Assembly: GCF_017873435.1 (NCBI RefSeq)
Contig: NZ_JAGGKG010000011.1
Span: 62,001 to 126,000, forward strand
Origin: Paenibacillus turicensis
GTDB lineage: Bacteria > Bacillota > Bacilli > Paenibacillales > Paenibacillaceae
DNA: 64,000 bases
Direction of reading: 5' to 3'
Shown piece by piece: positions 1 to 8,304 of this stretch (positions are counted from its first letter, which is position 1; each line of letters starts with the position of its first letter). Made by a program: the position numbers and the translations under genes. The notes below the pieces were generated by a model, which saw only the letters and a program-made list of their open reading frames with translations, did not search any database and was not told where the DNA came from.

Positions 1-1170
1 GCCATAAAATAGCCCTGCTTTGCCTACTCCTGTTGTCTCAGCAAGCTCCGGTGTTGCAAATAGTCCTGTTGAAATCGCGCCCCATACCCCTGCAATCCCA
101 TGTACTGAAAATGCATAGATTGGATCATCAAGCCCTGCACGATCAAACCATCTTGAGGTGAAGAAGGTTAACACGCCTGCAACTGCACCAATGACAACTG
201 CTGCCCAAGCTTCTACGAACGCACATGCTCCAGTAATCGCTACAAGTGCAGCAAGCACACCATTTAACATACTCGGAATGTCTGATTTCCCCATTACAGC
301 CCAAGAGATTAACAATGCAGCAACCGCACCAGCAGCAGCAGCTAAGTTGGTCGTCATCAACACATATCCAAAAAATCCATCGCCAAGCGGTGTTAATGCA
401 CTACCTGGGTTAAAGCCAAACCAACCAATCCATAAAATGATAACCCCTAACACCGTTAATACTTGGTTGTGTCCTGGAATACTGTTTGGCTTGCCATCCT
501 TGTTATATTTACCAAGACGTGGCTTTAACAATATAGTTGCTGCTAACGCCGCTGTTGCACCTGTTAAGTGAACAACTGTGGATCCAGCGTAATCTTGCAT
601 ACCAAGGTTACCTAACCAACCACCACCCCATACCCAGTGAGCAACGATCGGATAAATTACGATAGTAAAAATAATTCCAAAAATAATATAAACACTTAGC
701 TTTGCACGTTCTGCCATACCACCACAAGCAATTGCGAGTGAAACTGCCGCAAAAGCCATTTGAAACAAAAACATTAAAATTAAAGGTACAGACGTTTCGG
801 CAAATACACTAAATGAACCAATATCCCCTGCCCCGCCAAACATAAAACCGGTTGTTCCCCAAAAGGAGTTTCCATCGCCAAATGCAAAACCAAAACCTAA
901 TGCCCACCACGCAATTACGGTAATTCCTAACGTCAATACTGTTTTACCTGCAACGTGTCCCGCATTTTTCATTCGTACTGTTCCTGCTTCTAATAAAGCA
1001 AAACCAGCTTGCATGAAGAAAACTAACATCGCTGCAAGGAAAACAAACAAAGAATTCAAGCCAACTTCTAATACCGTATTGTTAACTTCTCCTTCTGCTG
1101 CAAAAGCTGAAATTGGAAAAGCTAACATTGCTAAACCACCAAATAGACTTAAAAGCACCTTTTTTCTCAT
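1..1170 (-). CDS. amt: Ammonium transporter, 3' end cut by the window edge
   Basis: Membrane channel for ammonium/ammonia uptake (Amt/MEP/Rh family). The first 390 codons are present and the frame runs off the left edge. Residues 1-24 look like a signal peptide (MRKK, hydrophobic core, then AFA-AEG), followed by many membrane segments. Family signatures seen are the pore histidine stretch VHLTGA, GWFGFNPGSA, and the second conserved histidine in VHGIAGVWGA. The ATG at 1170 has AAGGAG upstream. A P-II regulator (glnK) often lies downstream of amt, which here would be outside the window. A GlnR/TnrA-like box lies upstream. Confidence 0.95.
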   Translation of the reverse strand, partial: MRKKVLLSLFGGLAMLAFPISAFAAEGEVNNTVLEVGLNSLFVFLAAMLVFFMQAGFALLEAGTVRMKNAGHVAGKTVLTLGITVIAWWALGFGFAFGDGNSFWGTTGFMFGGAGDIGSFSVFAETSVPLILMFLFQMAFAAVSLAIACGGMAERAKLSVYIIFGIIFTIVIYPIVAHWVWGGGWLGNLGMQDYAGSTVVHLTGATAALAATILLKPRLGKYNKDGKPNSIPGHNQVLTVLGVIILWIGWFGFNPGSALTPLGDGFFGYVLMTTNLAAAAGAVAALLISWAVMGKSDIPSMLNGVLAALVAITGACAFVEAWAAVVIGAVAGVLTFFTSRWFDRAGLDDPIYAFSVHGIAGVWGAISTGLFATPELAETTGVGKAGLFYG

Positions 1171-1222
1171 TTACCCCACTCCTTAATGTCATGTTTCCTT
1201 ACACAATAAAATTTATAAGGTG

Positions 1223-1252
1223 ATTATAAGACCAAAATATCCAATAACACAA
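1223..1252 (-). promoter_or_regulatory. Candidate amt promoter
   Basis: On the minus strand a perfect TATAAT (1228-1223) follows TTGTGT (1252-1247) with an 18-nt spacer. The -35 box is weak, as expected for an activator-dependent promoter. Assignment is by inspection only. Confidence 0.4.
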
Positions 1253-1300
1253 TAGGTTTTTGAAAAAAAATCGTAAATTTGCACTTTGTGTAACATTATA

Positions 1301-1317
1301 TGTAACATATAGTCACA
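1301..1317. promoter_or_regulatory. GlnR/TnrA-type nitrogen-control box
   Basis: The 17-bp site TGTAA-N7-TCACA matches the TGTNA-N7-TNACA consensus bound by GlnR and TnrA in Bacillales. It is palindromic, so it reads on both strands. Its centre is about 93 bp upstream of the expected amt transcript start, further than the usual activating distance near -50. Either the real start is elsewhere or the site acts differently. Confidence 0.5.
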
Positions 1318-1419
1318 CATTTTAGAAAGCCACTATTTTTTATAAAGTATGACGTTTGACTGTACAGTTATAATTACAGTATGATTAAGTACATAAATTA
1401 AATTTTTAAAAATAATTCT

Positions 1420-1618
1420 GGCTCTATCTAGAAATTAGTACTTGCCAACGTTAGAAGTGCTACGATCCAGAGCGTTCTTGCGATTGTTGTTAAAATCATA
1501 TTCCTTTTATTGAAGTCTATTTATGGATGGAATTTGATTTTAAGAGACCATCTTCAGAATCGCCCTGTCTCTTCGTTAGTTTGGATTAGTGGTCAAGAAC
1601 TAATTTCAAGATTGAGCC
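1420..1618 (-). repeat. Dispersed palindromic element, copy A
   Basis: 199-bp full-length copy, minus orientation, between amt and the MerR gene. The ends are inverted repeats (GGCTC...AAATTAGTACTTG against CAAGAACTAATTT...GAGCC). The inner right-type arm (gtgctacgatccagag, then gattgttgttaaaatca) and left-type arm (tcttcagaatcgccctgtct) match the other copies. The apical stem is AAAATCATATTCC / GGAATTTGATTTT, different in sequence from other copies but still paired. Confidence 0.85.
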
Positions 1619-1666
1619 GTAATTCTATCCTAATATAGGATAAAATGAGGTGAACATATTGGAGTT

Positions 1667-2101
1667 ATGAAATTGTATCGAATCGGAGAATTGTCAAAAG
1701 TTGCAGGAATTAGTCAGCGGACGATTGATTATTACACGAAATTAGGGCTAATTTCGCCAGAGAAGCGCACTCAAAAAAACTATCGTCTGTATCATTCTGA
1801 AACCTTAAAACGACTTAAACGTATTCATCAAATGAAGGCCCAAAAGTATACGTTAGAGGAAATTAAGGAAAAGCTACTTAAATGGAATCAAGTGAGCCCT
1901 GAGGAGCAAATCAATGAGAAATTAACCTCGCTTGAGCTTCACATGCAGCAATTAGAGAAGGAAGTGAAGGAACTGGAGCCTTTAATTTCTAATTTAAAGC
2001 CAAACCAAGCAAAACGCGCTTTTTCTCACCTGACACCACAAAGTGTTGCATGTATTGAGGCATTACAATTTTTATTAAATAATAGTAATCCGTTTAGCTA
2101 A
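1667..2101 (+). CDS. MerR-family transcriptional regulator
   Basis: DNA-binding regulator of 144 aa. The N-terminus (YRIGELSKVAGISQRTIDYY) is the MerR winged helix-turn-helix, followed by a second helix pair and a coiled-coil dimerisation helix around residues 85-110. The C-terminus is short and has no cysteine cluster that would indicate metal sensing, so the ligand is unknown. The start is awkward: AGGTGA lies 13 nt upstream of the ATG and GGAG only 2 nt upstream. It is divergent from amt with about 500 bp between them, filled largely by repeat copy A. Its stop codon lies 4 nt before repeat copy B. Confidence 0.85.
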   Translation: MKLYRIGELSKVAGISQRTIDYYTKLGLISPEKRTQKNYRLYHSETLKRLKRIHQMKAQKYTLEEIKEKLLKWNQVSPEEQINEKLTSLELHMQQLEKEVKELEPLISNLKPNQAKRAFSHLTPQSVACIEALQFLLNNSNPFS

Positions 2102-2105
2102 AGCT

Positions 2106-2305
2106 AGGCTCAATAAATAATTAATGCCTGACAATTTTGAAGCATGAGGCTTCGGTGCAGAGAGTGGTTTCAACCGCTCGATTTTCTTGAATGAATATTT
2201 ATTTGATGAAAATTCAACCTTAAAGGCGGACGCAAGCTTTTCCACCATCCTCTGCCCCTCCGCTTGTTATTGTTGATTTGTCAGTTATTAATCTAATATT
2301 GATCC
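2106..2305 (-). repeat. Dispersed palindromic element, copy B
   Basis: 200-bp copy, minus orientation, starting 4 nt after the MerR stop codon. The outer arms AGGCTCAATA / TATTGATCC enclose ATTAATGCCTGACA / TGTCAGTTATTAAT. The interior carries the GCAGAGAGTGGTTTCAACCG right-type arm and the CACCATCCTCTGCCCCTCCG left-type arm, a subfamily shared with copies D and H. The outermost flanks (AAGCTA / TAGCTT) extend the pairing. Confidence 0.85.
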
Positions 2306-2349
2306 AAAATAGCTTTAAAATTTCATACAAATTATGGGGGGATACCTAG

Positions 2350-3030
2350 ATGTATATTAACTTAATGTATATTCCAATCATTTTAGCTTTTGGTTTATCC
2401 TTATGGGCTCAATTTAGAGTTAAAGGAACATTTAACAAATACTCTGAAGTACCTAACCAATATGGTCTTACAGGTTATGATGCAGCACGCCAAATGTTAG
2501 ATGCCAACGGACTGTATGATGTGCCTATCGAGCCTATCCAAGGCAGCTTAACTGACCACTACGATCCGATCGCTCGTGTTGTCAGATTGTCTGAGCCAGT
2601 ATATCATGAGCGTTCCGTGTCAGCGATTGCAGTTGCTTGTCACGAGGTAGGTCATGCAATTCAGCACAAGGAAGCCTATCCAATGCTTGTAGCACGTCAT
2701 CGGATGTTCCCTGTTGTGAACTTCGCTTCAGGAATTGCACCATTTATGTTAATCTTAGGTTTTATTTTTAACTTTACAGGATTAATTGGACTAGGCATTT
2801 TATTTTTCTCCTGTGCTGTCTTGTTCCAGCTTGTCACATTGCCAGTAGAATTTGATGCAAGTAACCGCGCACGCCGTATTATGTTAAGCAACGGCTTGGC
2901 AACCAACCAAGATGAGCGTGGTGTAGGTAAGGTGTTAAATGCTGCTGCATTAACGTATGTTGCTGCCGCACTAGTGTCCTTACTTGAACTATTACGCTTG
3001 ATCTTAATTTTTGTAAACAACAGGGATTAA
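2350..3030 (+). CDS. yugP: YugP-type membrane zinc metallopeptidase
   Basis: 226-aa integral membrane protein of the neutral zinc metallopeptidase (Zn_peptidase_2) family. The zinc-binding motif HEVGH is at residues 98-102, and a conserved PVEFDASNRA stretch in the second half may supply the third ligand. There is an N-terminal membrane segment (residues 1-20), two central segments (about 123-160) and a C-terminal one. The start is the ATG at 2350, preceded by GGGGGGA. Its substrate is unknown in the family. A terminator follows 25 bp after the stop, so it is probably transcribed alone. Confidence 0.9.
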   Translation: MYINLMYIPIILAFGLSLWAQFRVKGTFNKYSEVPNQYGLTGYDAARQMLDANGLYDVPIEPIQGSLTDHYDPIARVVRLSEPVYHERSVSAIAVACHEVGHAIQHKEAYPMLVARHRMFPVVNFASGIAPFMLILGFIFNFTGLIGLGILFFSCAVLFQLVTLPVEFDASNRARRIMLSNGLATNQDERGVGKVLNAAALTYVAAALVSLLELLRLILIFVNNRD

Positions 3031-3055
3031 TCTAAATTTTTATAATTTAAACACA

Positions 3056-3090
3056 AAGAATCGATTCGTTATTGGATCGGTTCTTTTTTT
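3056..3090 (+). terminator. Intrinsic terminator after yugP
   Basis: Hairpin AAGAATCGAT / GATCGGTTCTT followed by a run of seven or more T residues on the plus strand. Confidence 0.8.
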
Positions 3091-3189
3091 ATTTCTGACC
3101 TACAAAATGCTTGTATTATCTACGCTATATAGTAAAATAAAATAGAACAAATGTTCTTGTTTGATTTCTTAATTTGAGGGGGAAAACAA

Positions 3190-3675
3190 GTGATGGTTAA
3201 GATTGATATTATCGTTAAACCGCAGTTCACAGTCATTGGACAAATGGGTCAGGGACTTGCCAGTAACAGTGCTATTTGGATACCACCATTATGGCAAGAA
3301 GCCAACAGTCGATTTTCTGAAATAAGCCATCTTGCAAAAATGACTTCAGAAGGACTTATTGCTGGAATTTGGGGTGCGATGAGTGATGTGAATGAAAAGT
3401 TCGAAAGATGGGCTACTGAAGGTAAATATTTAGCAGGATGTGAGGTTTTAGATGATGCAGAGGCGCCTGATGGGTGGGTGAAATGGGTTATCCCTTCGTT
3501 TAAATACATTGTGGTCAAATGTAACCAAGCTTCCTATAAAGAAATCTTTAATCATATCCTCGAAGCCTATTTCCCTCATCACGAATATACATTAGCAGGA
3601 GCAGTACAAGAATTTTATCAACCTCAAGACCAAAATGGTGAGCTATCTTTATTATTCCCTATTGAGAAGTTATAA
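3190..3675 (+). CDS. GyrI-like / AraC effector-binding domain protein
   Basis: 161-aa single-domain cytosolic protein. The order of short beta strands and the stretches PPLWQEANSRF, WGAMSD and the C-terminal YTLAGAVQEFYQP...LLFPIEKL fit the GyrI-like small-molecule-binding fold (the effector domain of BmrR and Rob). There is no DNA-binding domain. GAGGGGG at 3176-3182 can serve either the GTG at 3190 or the adjacent ATG at 3193. Stand-alone members of this family often bind hydrophobic or cationic compounds, but this one has no informative neighbour. Confidence 0.7.
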   Translation: MMVKIDIIVKPQFTVIGQMGQGLASNSAIWIPPLWQEANSRFSEISHLAKMTSEGLIAGIWGAMSDVNEKFERWATEGKYLAGCEVLDDAEAPDGWVKWVIPSFKYIVVKCNQASYKEIFNHILEAYFPHHEYTLAGAVQEFYQPQDQNGELSLLFPIEKL

Positions 3676-3725
3676 CCTGTGTGCCCTGGATTATAAATAG
3701 ACTGATTGTATACATTTATATTATA

Positions 3726-3773
3726 AAAAAGTGAGTACCCTAAAATAATGATTACTTAGGATACTCACTTTAT
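3726..3773. terminator. Probable bidirectional terminator between the GyrI-like gene and araA
   Basis: Stem AAAGTGAGTACCCTAA / TTAGGATACTCACTTT. On the minus strand the stem is followed by TTTTTT, so it is a good terminator for the araBDA operon. On the plus strand the T-run is weaker. Repeat copy C lies between araA and this hairpin. Confidence 0.75.
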
Positions 3774-3797
3774 ATTATTAGTCTATTATAAATGGAT

Positions 3798-4014
3798 AGG
3801 AGATTAAGCTTTAGATCAGAACTTGACAGCCAGCCCGAACTAGCGAAGAGACAGAGAGAATCTGGAGAAGCGGTAGCGGTTGTATTTAAAATCAGATTCT
3901 AACTATAAACTTCATATAATCTAGGGATCTGATTTTAACAACGATCGTATGAACTCTCTGTATCGTAGCTTCCACCTTCCAGGTGCTGTCAAGTACTGAT
4001 AATAAACTGAACCT
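3798..4014 (+). repeat. Dispersed palindromic element, copy C, overlapping the araA stop codon
   Basis: About 217-bp copy, plus orientation. The terminal stem is ATCAGAACTTGACAGC / GCTGTCAAGTACTGAT. The left arm has agcgaagagacagagagaat and ctggagaagcg; the right arm has aacaacgatcgtatgaac and ctctgtatcgtagcttcc. The apical stem is AAAATCAGATTC / GGATCTGATTTT. The right end (ACTGAACCT) covers two bases of the TAG stop of araA (minus strand, 4015-4013), so the element is part of the ara operon 3' untranslated region. Confidence 0.85.
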
Positions 4015-5434
4015 ATTTAATTACAACGTACTCCAAGTTAACTAGCTTTGCATACGTAATAATTTGATCTGTTGTTAGGTTTAATGACACAACAGTGTGG
4101 TGACCACCACCGTTTTGAATCCAAGCCTGTACTCCGTCTTGGAAGTTTGGCTTCACTTTCCACATTACACGTGCTACAGGTAGCTTAGGTGCTGGGACAG
4201 TTGGTTCAAATGCTGAAACCTCGTTAATTAACAGCTTGAAATGTGTACCAAAGTCAGCCATAGAAACAACTACACCTTCACCTGCTTTACCATCAAACAC
4301 AAGGCGAGCTGGGTCCTCACGATCGCCAATGCCTAATGGAGACACGATAATTTTAGGTTTATTGGCGGCTAATGTTGGGTCTACCTCTAACATATGTGAT
4401 TGCAGGATCGCTTCTTGTCCAGCAGCTAGTTCATAAGTGTAATCCTCCATAAAACCTGTGTTTTGGTTATGACTCATTACCTTTAACAAGCGATCAAGCG
4501 CTGCTGTTTTCCAGTCGCCTTCACCTGCAAAGCCATACCCTTGTGCCATTAAGCGTTGCACTGCAAGACCTGGAAGCTGCTTCATGCCATGTAAGTCTTC
4601 AAAGTTGGAAGTGAAGGCATTGTAGCCTTTTTCATCCAAGAAACGCTTTATTGCAATTTCATAGCTTGCTTGGATTCTTACACTAGCTTCCCAAGCTTCT
4701 TTGGAATTAGTTCCATAATCAAACTCATAAGCTTCAGCATATTCTTTCATCAAATCATCAATTTCTTGCTCTGTCACTGCATTTACGTATTGAACAAGGT
4801 CACCGATGCCATAATAGTCTACCGTCCAACCCAATTGAATTTGCGCTTCAATTTTATCGCCATCTGTTACAGCAACATTACGCATGTTATCGCCAAAGCG
4901 AGCTACTTTAATGTTGAAGCTTTCATTATAAGCAACCGCTACGTCCATCCAATCTGCGATTTGCTGTTGTACCTCAGGACGTTCCCAATAGCCAACAACA
5001 ATTTTATTTTGCTTGCCAAGACGAGCATTAATAAAGCCATATTCACGGTCGCCATGTGCCGCTTGGTTTAAGTTCATAAAGTCCATATCAATGGTGGACC
5101 AAGGAATACTTTCATTAAATTGTGTTGCTAAATGAAGTAATGGTTTTTGCAATAGCTTTGTACCACGAATCCACATTTTTGCAGGAGAGAACGTGTGCAT
5201 CCAAGTTACTACACCTGCTACCTCATCACGATAGTTAATCTCCTTCATCATGCTCGTAATTTTATCAGCACTAATCGCTAAATCTTGCAATACTAACGGA
5301 TAAGGTAATTTACCACTTTGGTTTAATGAATCTACCAATTTTTGTGCATTTGCTTTTACTTCTGCTAACGCTTCAGGACCATATAAATTTTGAGAACCTA
5401 CAACAAACCAAAATTGTTTAGCTACTGCTGTCAT
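4013..5434 (-). CDS. araA: L-arabinose isomerase
   Basis: Converts L-arabinose to L-ribulose, the first step of arabinose use. The 473-aa length is normal for AraA. The N-terminus ([16 protein letters not shown]) and the conserved [23 protein letters not shown] and GGGHHTV stretches are diagnostic. The longest frame begins at TTG 5440, but AAGAGGA at 5450-5444 gives a 9-nt spacing to the ATG at 5434, so that start is used. It is the last gene of araB-araD-araA, separated from araD by 249 bp that hold repeat copy D. Confidence 0.95.
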   Translation of the reverse strand: MTAVAKQFWFVVGSQNLYGPEALAEVKANAQKLVDSLNQSGKLPYPLVLQDLAISADKITSMMKEINYRDEVAGVVTWMHTFSPAKMWIRGTKLLQKPLLHLATQFNESIPWSTIDMDFMNLNQAAHGDREYGFINARLGKQNKIVVGYWERPEVQQQIADWMDVAVAYNESFNIKVARFGDNMRNVAVTDGDKIEAQIQLGWTVDYYGIGDLVQYVNAVTEQEIDDLMKEYAEAYEFDYGTNSKEAWEASVRIQASYEIAIKRFLDEKGYNAFTSNFEDLHGMKQLPGLAVQRLMAQGYGFAGEGDWKTAALDRLLKVMSHNQNTGFMEDYTYELAAGQEAILQSHMLEVDPTLAANKPKIIVSPLGIGDREDPARLVFDGKAGEGVVVSMADFGTHFKLLINEVSAFEPTVPAPKLPVARVMWKVKPNFQDGVQAWIQNGGGHHTVVSLNLTTDQIITYAKLVNLEYVVIK

Positions 5435-5477
5435 AAACAATCATCCTCTTTTCCCTAATAAATTATTTTTTAATAAT

Positions 5478-5677
5478 AATCATGGTTTGACAATCTATGA
5501 AGTAAGAGGCTACGTAGCAGAGAGTGGTTTCAACCGCTGTTAAGGTCCCATTTTCTTTTAAAACATATATTGAAATGATGAAATTGCGACCTTAAAGGCG
5601 GACGCTCTCGCTTTTCCACCATCTCCCTGCTCCTCCGCTAAGTTAGCTTATTGTCACTTCCTGATTTTCAAGTTGAA
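5478..5677 (-). repeat. Dispersed palindromic element, copy D, inside the ara operon
   Basis: About 200-bp copy, minus orientation, between araD and araA. The terminal stem is AATCATGGTTTGACAAT / ATTGTCACTTCCTGATT and the apical stem TTAAGGTC / GACCTTAA. The arms (ggctacgtagcagagagtgg; ccaccatctccctgctcctc) are of the B/D/H subfamily. Its right edge lies 6 nt after the araD stop codon. It should be transcribed within the araBDA messenger. Confidence 0.85.
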
Positions 5678-5683
5678 TATTAA

Positions 5684-6379
5684 TTATTTCTGACCGTAAT
5701 AAGCATCTTTTCCATGCTTACGAAGATAGTGCTTATCCAAAATATTTTGTGGCAATTCCTTTGCAAAATGGTTTAATTCACGCGCATACAAATTCATTTT
5801 ACAAACCTCTTCGAGTACAACACTGTTTACAACCGCGGATTTCACATCCTTCCCCCAAGTAAACGGTGCGTGACCATGCAATAACACGGCAGGAATCGCC
5901 ATTACATCAAGTCCACGTTGCTGGAACGTTTCAATGATGACATTTCCAGTTTCCGCCTCATAACCACGATCAATTTCTTCTTGATTCAAAAAGCGTGCGC
6001 AAGGAACAGCACCATAAAAAGTGTCTGCATGGGTTGTGCCCATCACAGGTACATCAAGGCCAGCTTGCGCCCATATTGTTGCCCACGTGGAGTGAGTGTG
6101 AACAATGCCTCCAATCTCCGCATAATGCTTGTATAGCACAGCATGAGTTGGTGTATCTGACGAAGGTCTTAACTCCCCCTCTACCACGTTGCCGTCAAAA
6201 TCAACAACAACCATATCGCTAGGTTTCATGGTATCATAGCTGACCCCACTTGGCTTAATTACAAACAACTCATGTTCACGATCAACCGCACTTGCATTTC
6301 CCCATGTGAACTTAACAAGCCCATGCTTCGGCAAATCTAGATTGGCTTGAAAAACTTCTTCTTTAAGCTGCTCTAGCAT
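5684..6379 (-). CDS. araD: L-ribulose-5-phosphate 4-epimerase
   Basis: Converts L-ribulose-5-phosphate to D-xylulose-5-phosphate, which enters the pentose phosphate pathway. 231 aa, class II aldolase/epimerase fold. Candidate zinc ligands are His94 and His96 (VHTHSTW) and His170 (LLHGH), with Asp75 in SSDTPTH and catalytic Tyr228 in the C-terminal AYYG; these agree with E. coli AraD to within one position. It starts 3 nt after the araB stop codon, so the two are tightly linked in translation. Confidence 0.95.
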   Translation of the reverse strand: MLEQLKEEVFQANLDLPKHGLVKFTWGNASAVDREHELFVIKPSGVSYDTMKPSDMVVVDFDGNVVEGELRPSSDTPTHAVLYKHYAEIGGIVHTHSTWATIWAQAGLDVPVMGTTHADTFYGAVPCARFLNQEEIDRGYEAETGNVIIETFQQRGLDVMAIPAVLLHGHAPFTWGKDVKSAVVNSVVLEEVCKMNLYARELNHFAKELPQNILDKHYLRKHGKDAYYGQK

Positions 6380-6382
6380 TTC

Positions 6383-8005
6383 TTATTCCCTCCCATTCTC
6401 TAGCAAATGATCTACAGCGGCTTGCTCAATCGCTAGACCACCTTGATAACGCTCCATAAATACTTCAAAGCCCTTCACATCAGTAGGGTCTGGTGAAATT
6501 TCTTGTCCTTCTACATCTTTAAACACTTTATGTTCAAGGAAATCCTCTAGCGTTTGGGATTGCTCCTTATTTTTCATAAACGATGCTAACAGCGCCATCC
6601 CCCACGCACCACCTTCACCTGCGGTAGACATGACAGAAATAGGAACATTTAAAGCAGCCGCAACAATTTTTTGTCCCACAATTGGAGTTTTGAACAAACC
6701 ACCATGCGCCAAAATACTATCAATCGCCACATGCTCATTATGAGTTAAAATGTCCATACCTAGCTTTAGAGCACCAAATGCAGTAAATAAATGAGTTCGC
6801 ATAAAATTAGCTAAATTGAAATTACTTTCAGGAGAACGAACAAATAACGGTCTACCTTGGTCAATACCTGTAATATTTTCACCAGATAAATAACCATAGC
6901 TAAGCAAGCCACCACCGTCAGGGTCACCCTCTAACGCTTTATTAAATAAGACGCTATACAATTTACCAGCATCTACTTCGTAGCCCATACTTTCAGCAAA
7001 TTGACGGAACAAGCCGATCCAAGCATTTAAATCACTAGAGCAGTTATTGGCGTGAACCATCCCAACAGGATGTCCATTAGGCGTTGTCACCATATCAATT
7101 TCTGGGTACACCTTAGATAATTCCTTTTCTAACACGATCATGGCAAACACAGATGTCCCTACAGACACATTCCCTGTCCGTTTTTTCACACTATTTGTCG
7201 CGACCATACCTGTGCCTGCATCACCTTCTGGCGGACACAGCGGAATCCCGCCCTGCAAGTCTCCAGATGGGTCTAAAACGCGTGCGCCTGCTTCCGTTAA
7301 TGCCCCTGCATCTTCACCCGCAAGATATACCTTTGGAAGAATACCTTGTAGACGCCATGGATAATTACGATCAGCGATCAGAGCTTCAAACTGCTCTACC
7401 ATTCCTTGATGGTAGTTATGTGTACCTTCATCTATAGGAAAAACACCTGAAGCATCACCAATTCCGATTGCCTTATTGCCTGTTAACAACCAATGGATGT
7501 AACCTGCTAACGTTGTAACAAAATCAATCTGTGGCACATGCTCCTCTTGATTTAAAATTGCTTGATATAAATGAGCGATACTCCAGCGCTCCGGAATATT
7601 AAATTGAAATCTTTCTGTTAGCGCCTTTGCCGCCACACCTGTTGTTGCATTACGCCATGTGCGGAACGGGACAAGCAGCTTGCCTGTCTGGTCAAATGCC
7701 ATATAACCATGCATCATTGCAGAAAAACCAATTGCGCCTACAGTTTGCAGAGTAAGGCCATATTTTTCACTAACCTCTTGCTTCATTTCACGGTACGCAG
7801 TTTGAAGTCCTGTAATAATGTCCTCCTGATTGTAGGTCCAATATCCATCCTTCAACAAATTTTCCCATTCATAGCTTCCTGATGCAATCGTCACAAATTG
7901 GTCATCCATCAGCACTGCTTTAATCCGAGTAGATCCAAATTCGATACCTAAGGCTGTTTCTCCCTTAGCTATCGCTTCCTTTAAGCCTACATGATTCATA
8001 ATCAT
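6383..8005 (-). CDS. araB: Ribulokinase, FGGY family
   Basis: Phosphorylates L-ribulose at C5 using ATP. 540 aa with an FGGY carbohydrate kinase architecture: N-terminal ATPase lobe ([18 protein letters not shown]), substrate motif MMHGYMAFD, and C-terminal lobe motifs [16 protein letters not shown] and [12 protein letters not shown]. The longest frame starts at 8026, but AGGAGG at 8016-8011 lies inside that extension and 5 nt before the ATG at 8005 ([11 protein letters not shown]), so 8005 is chosen. First gene of araBDA, divergent from araR. Confidence 0.93.
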   Translation of the reverse strand: MIMNHVGLKEAIAKGETALGIEFGSTRIKAVLMDDQFVTIASGSYEWENLLKDGYWTYNQEDIITGLQTAYREMKQEVSEKYGLTLQTVGAIGFSAMMHGYMAFDQTGKLLVPFRTWRNATTGVAAKALTERFQFNIPERWSIAHLYQAILNQEEHVPQIDFVTTLAGYIHWLLTGNKAIGIGDASGVFPIDEGTHNYHQGMVEQFEALIADRNYPWRLQGILPKVYLAGEDAGALTEAGARVLDPSGDLQGGIPLCPPEGDAGTGMVATNSVKKRTGNVSVGTSVFAMIVLEKELSKVYPEIDMVTTPNGHPVGMVHANNCSSDLNAWIGLFRQFAESMGYEVDAGKLYSVLFNKALEGDPDGGGLLSYGYLSGENITGIDQGRPLFVRSPESNFNLANFMRTHLFTAFGALKLGMDILTHNEHVAIDSILAHGGLFKTPIVGQKIVAAALNVPISVMSTAGEGGAWGMALLASFMKNKEQSQTLEDFLEHKVFKDVEGQEISPDPTDVKGFEVFMERYQGGLAIEQAAVDHLLENGRE

Positions 8006-8025
8006 GTATGCCTCCTCTCTGTGCA

Positions 8026-8041
8026 TAGTTTGTACATAAAC
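8026..8041. promoter_or_regulatory. Candidate AraR operator in the araB leader
   Basis: Degenerate palindrome around AGTTTGTACATAAACG, retaining the TTGTACA core of the AraR site. It lies between the candidate araB -10 box (TATAAT, minus strand 8093-8088) and the araB ribosome binding site, a position where bound repressor could block transcription. Confidence 0.5.
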
Positions 8042-8138
8042 GATACAGTAAAAAATGAGGGCGATACTAGTTAATCTTTTGTCCTTAATTATACAAACAA
8101 TAAAAGAATACGCTTTCTTATGCTCAGCAATAGTATAT

Positions 8139-8156
8139 TTTTTGTACGTACATTTG
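8139..8156. promoter_or_regulatory. AraR operator 2
   Basis: TTTGTACGTACATTT matches the known AraR operator core TTGTACGTACAA. It lies in the araB-araR intergenic region, upstream of both genes, where it could work with the other sites by cooperative binding and looping. Confidence 0.8.
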
Positions 8157-8273
8157 TCAATATAAAGTAGTAGTTATACATACATAAAACGAATTAAAAA
8201 TATGTCTATGTGCAAAAATTAGTTTTATTATCAAAGGGCCCCAACGTTTTCATTGCTTGCAATTCATGTTAAG

Positions 8274-8289
8274 ATATGTACGTACAAAT
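8274..8289. promoter_or_regulatory. AraR operator 3, at the araR start
   Basis: ATATGTACGTACAAAT is a near-perfect AraR palindrome, 15 bp upstream of the araR start chosen here. Its position indicates that AraR represses its own gene. Confidence 0.8.
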
Positions 8290-8304
8290 TTTAAAGGAAC
8301 AAGG

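Noticed and set aside
158-571. 137-aa plus-strand frame
   Set aside because: Antisense shadow of amt, which reads clearly on the minus strand from 1170 to the window edge.
4670-5071. 133-aa plus-strand frame
   Set aside because: Antisense shadow inside araA without its own ribosome binding site.
8238-8253. Possible catabolite-repression (cre) site before araR
   Set aside because: TGAAAACGTTGG matches only part of the consensus; the 3' half is wrong. Not reported as a feature.
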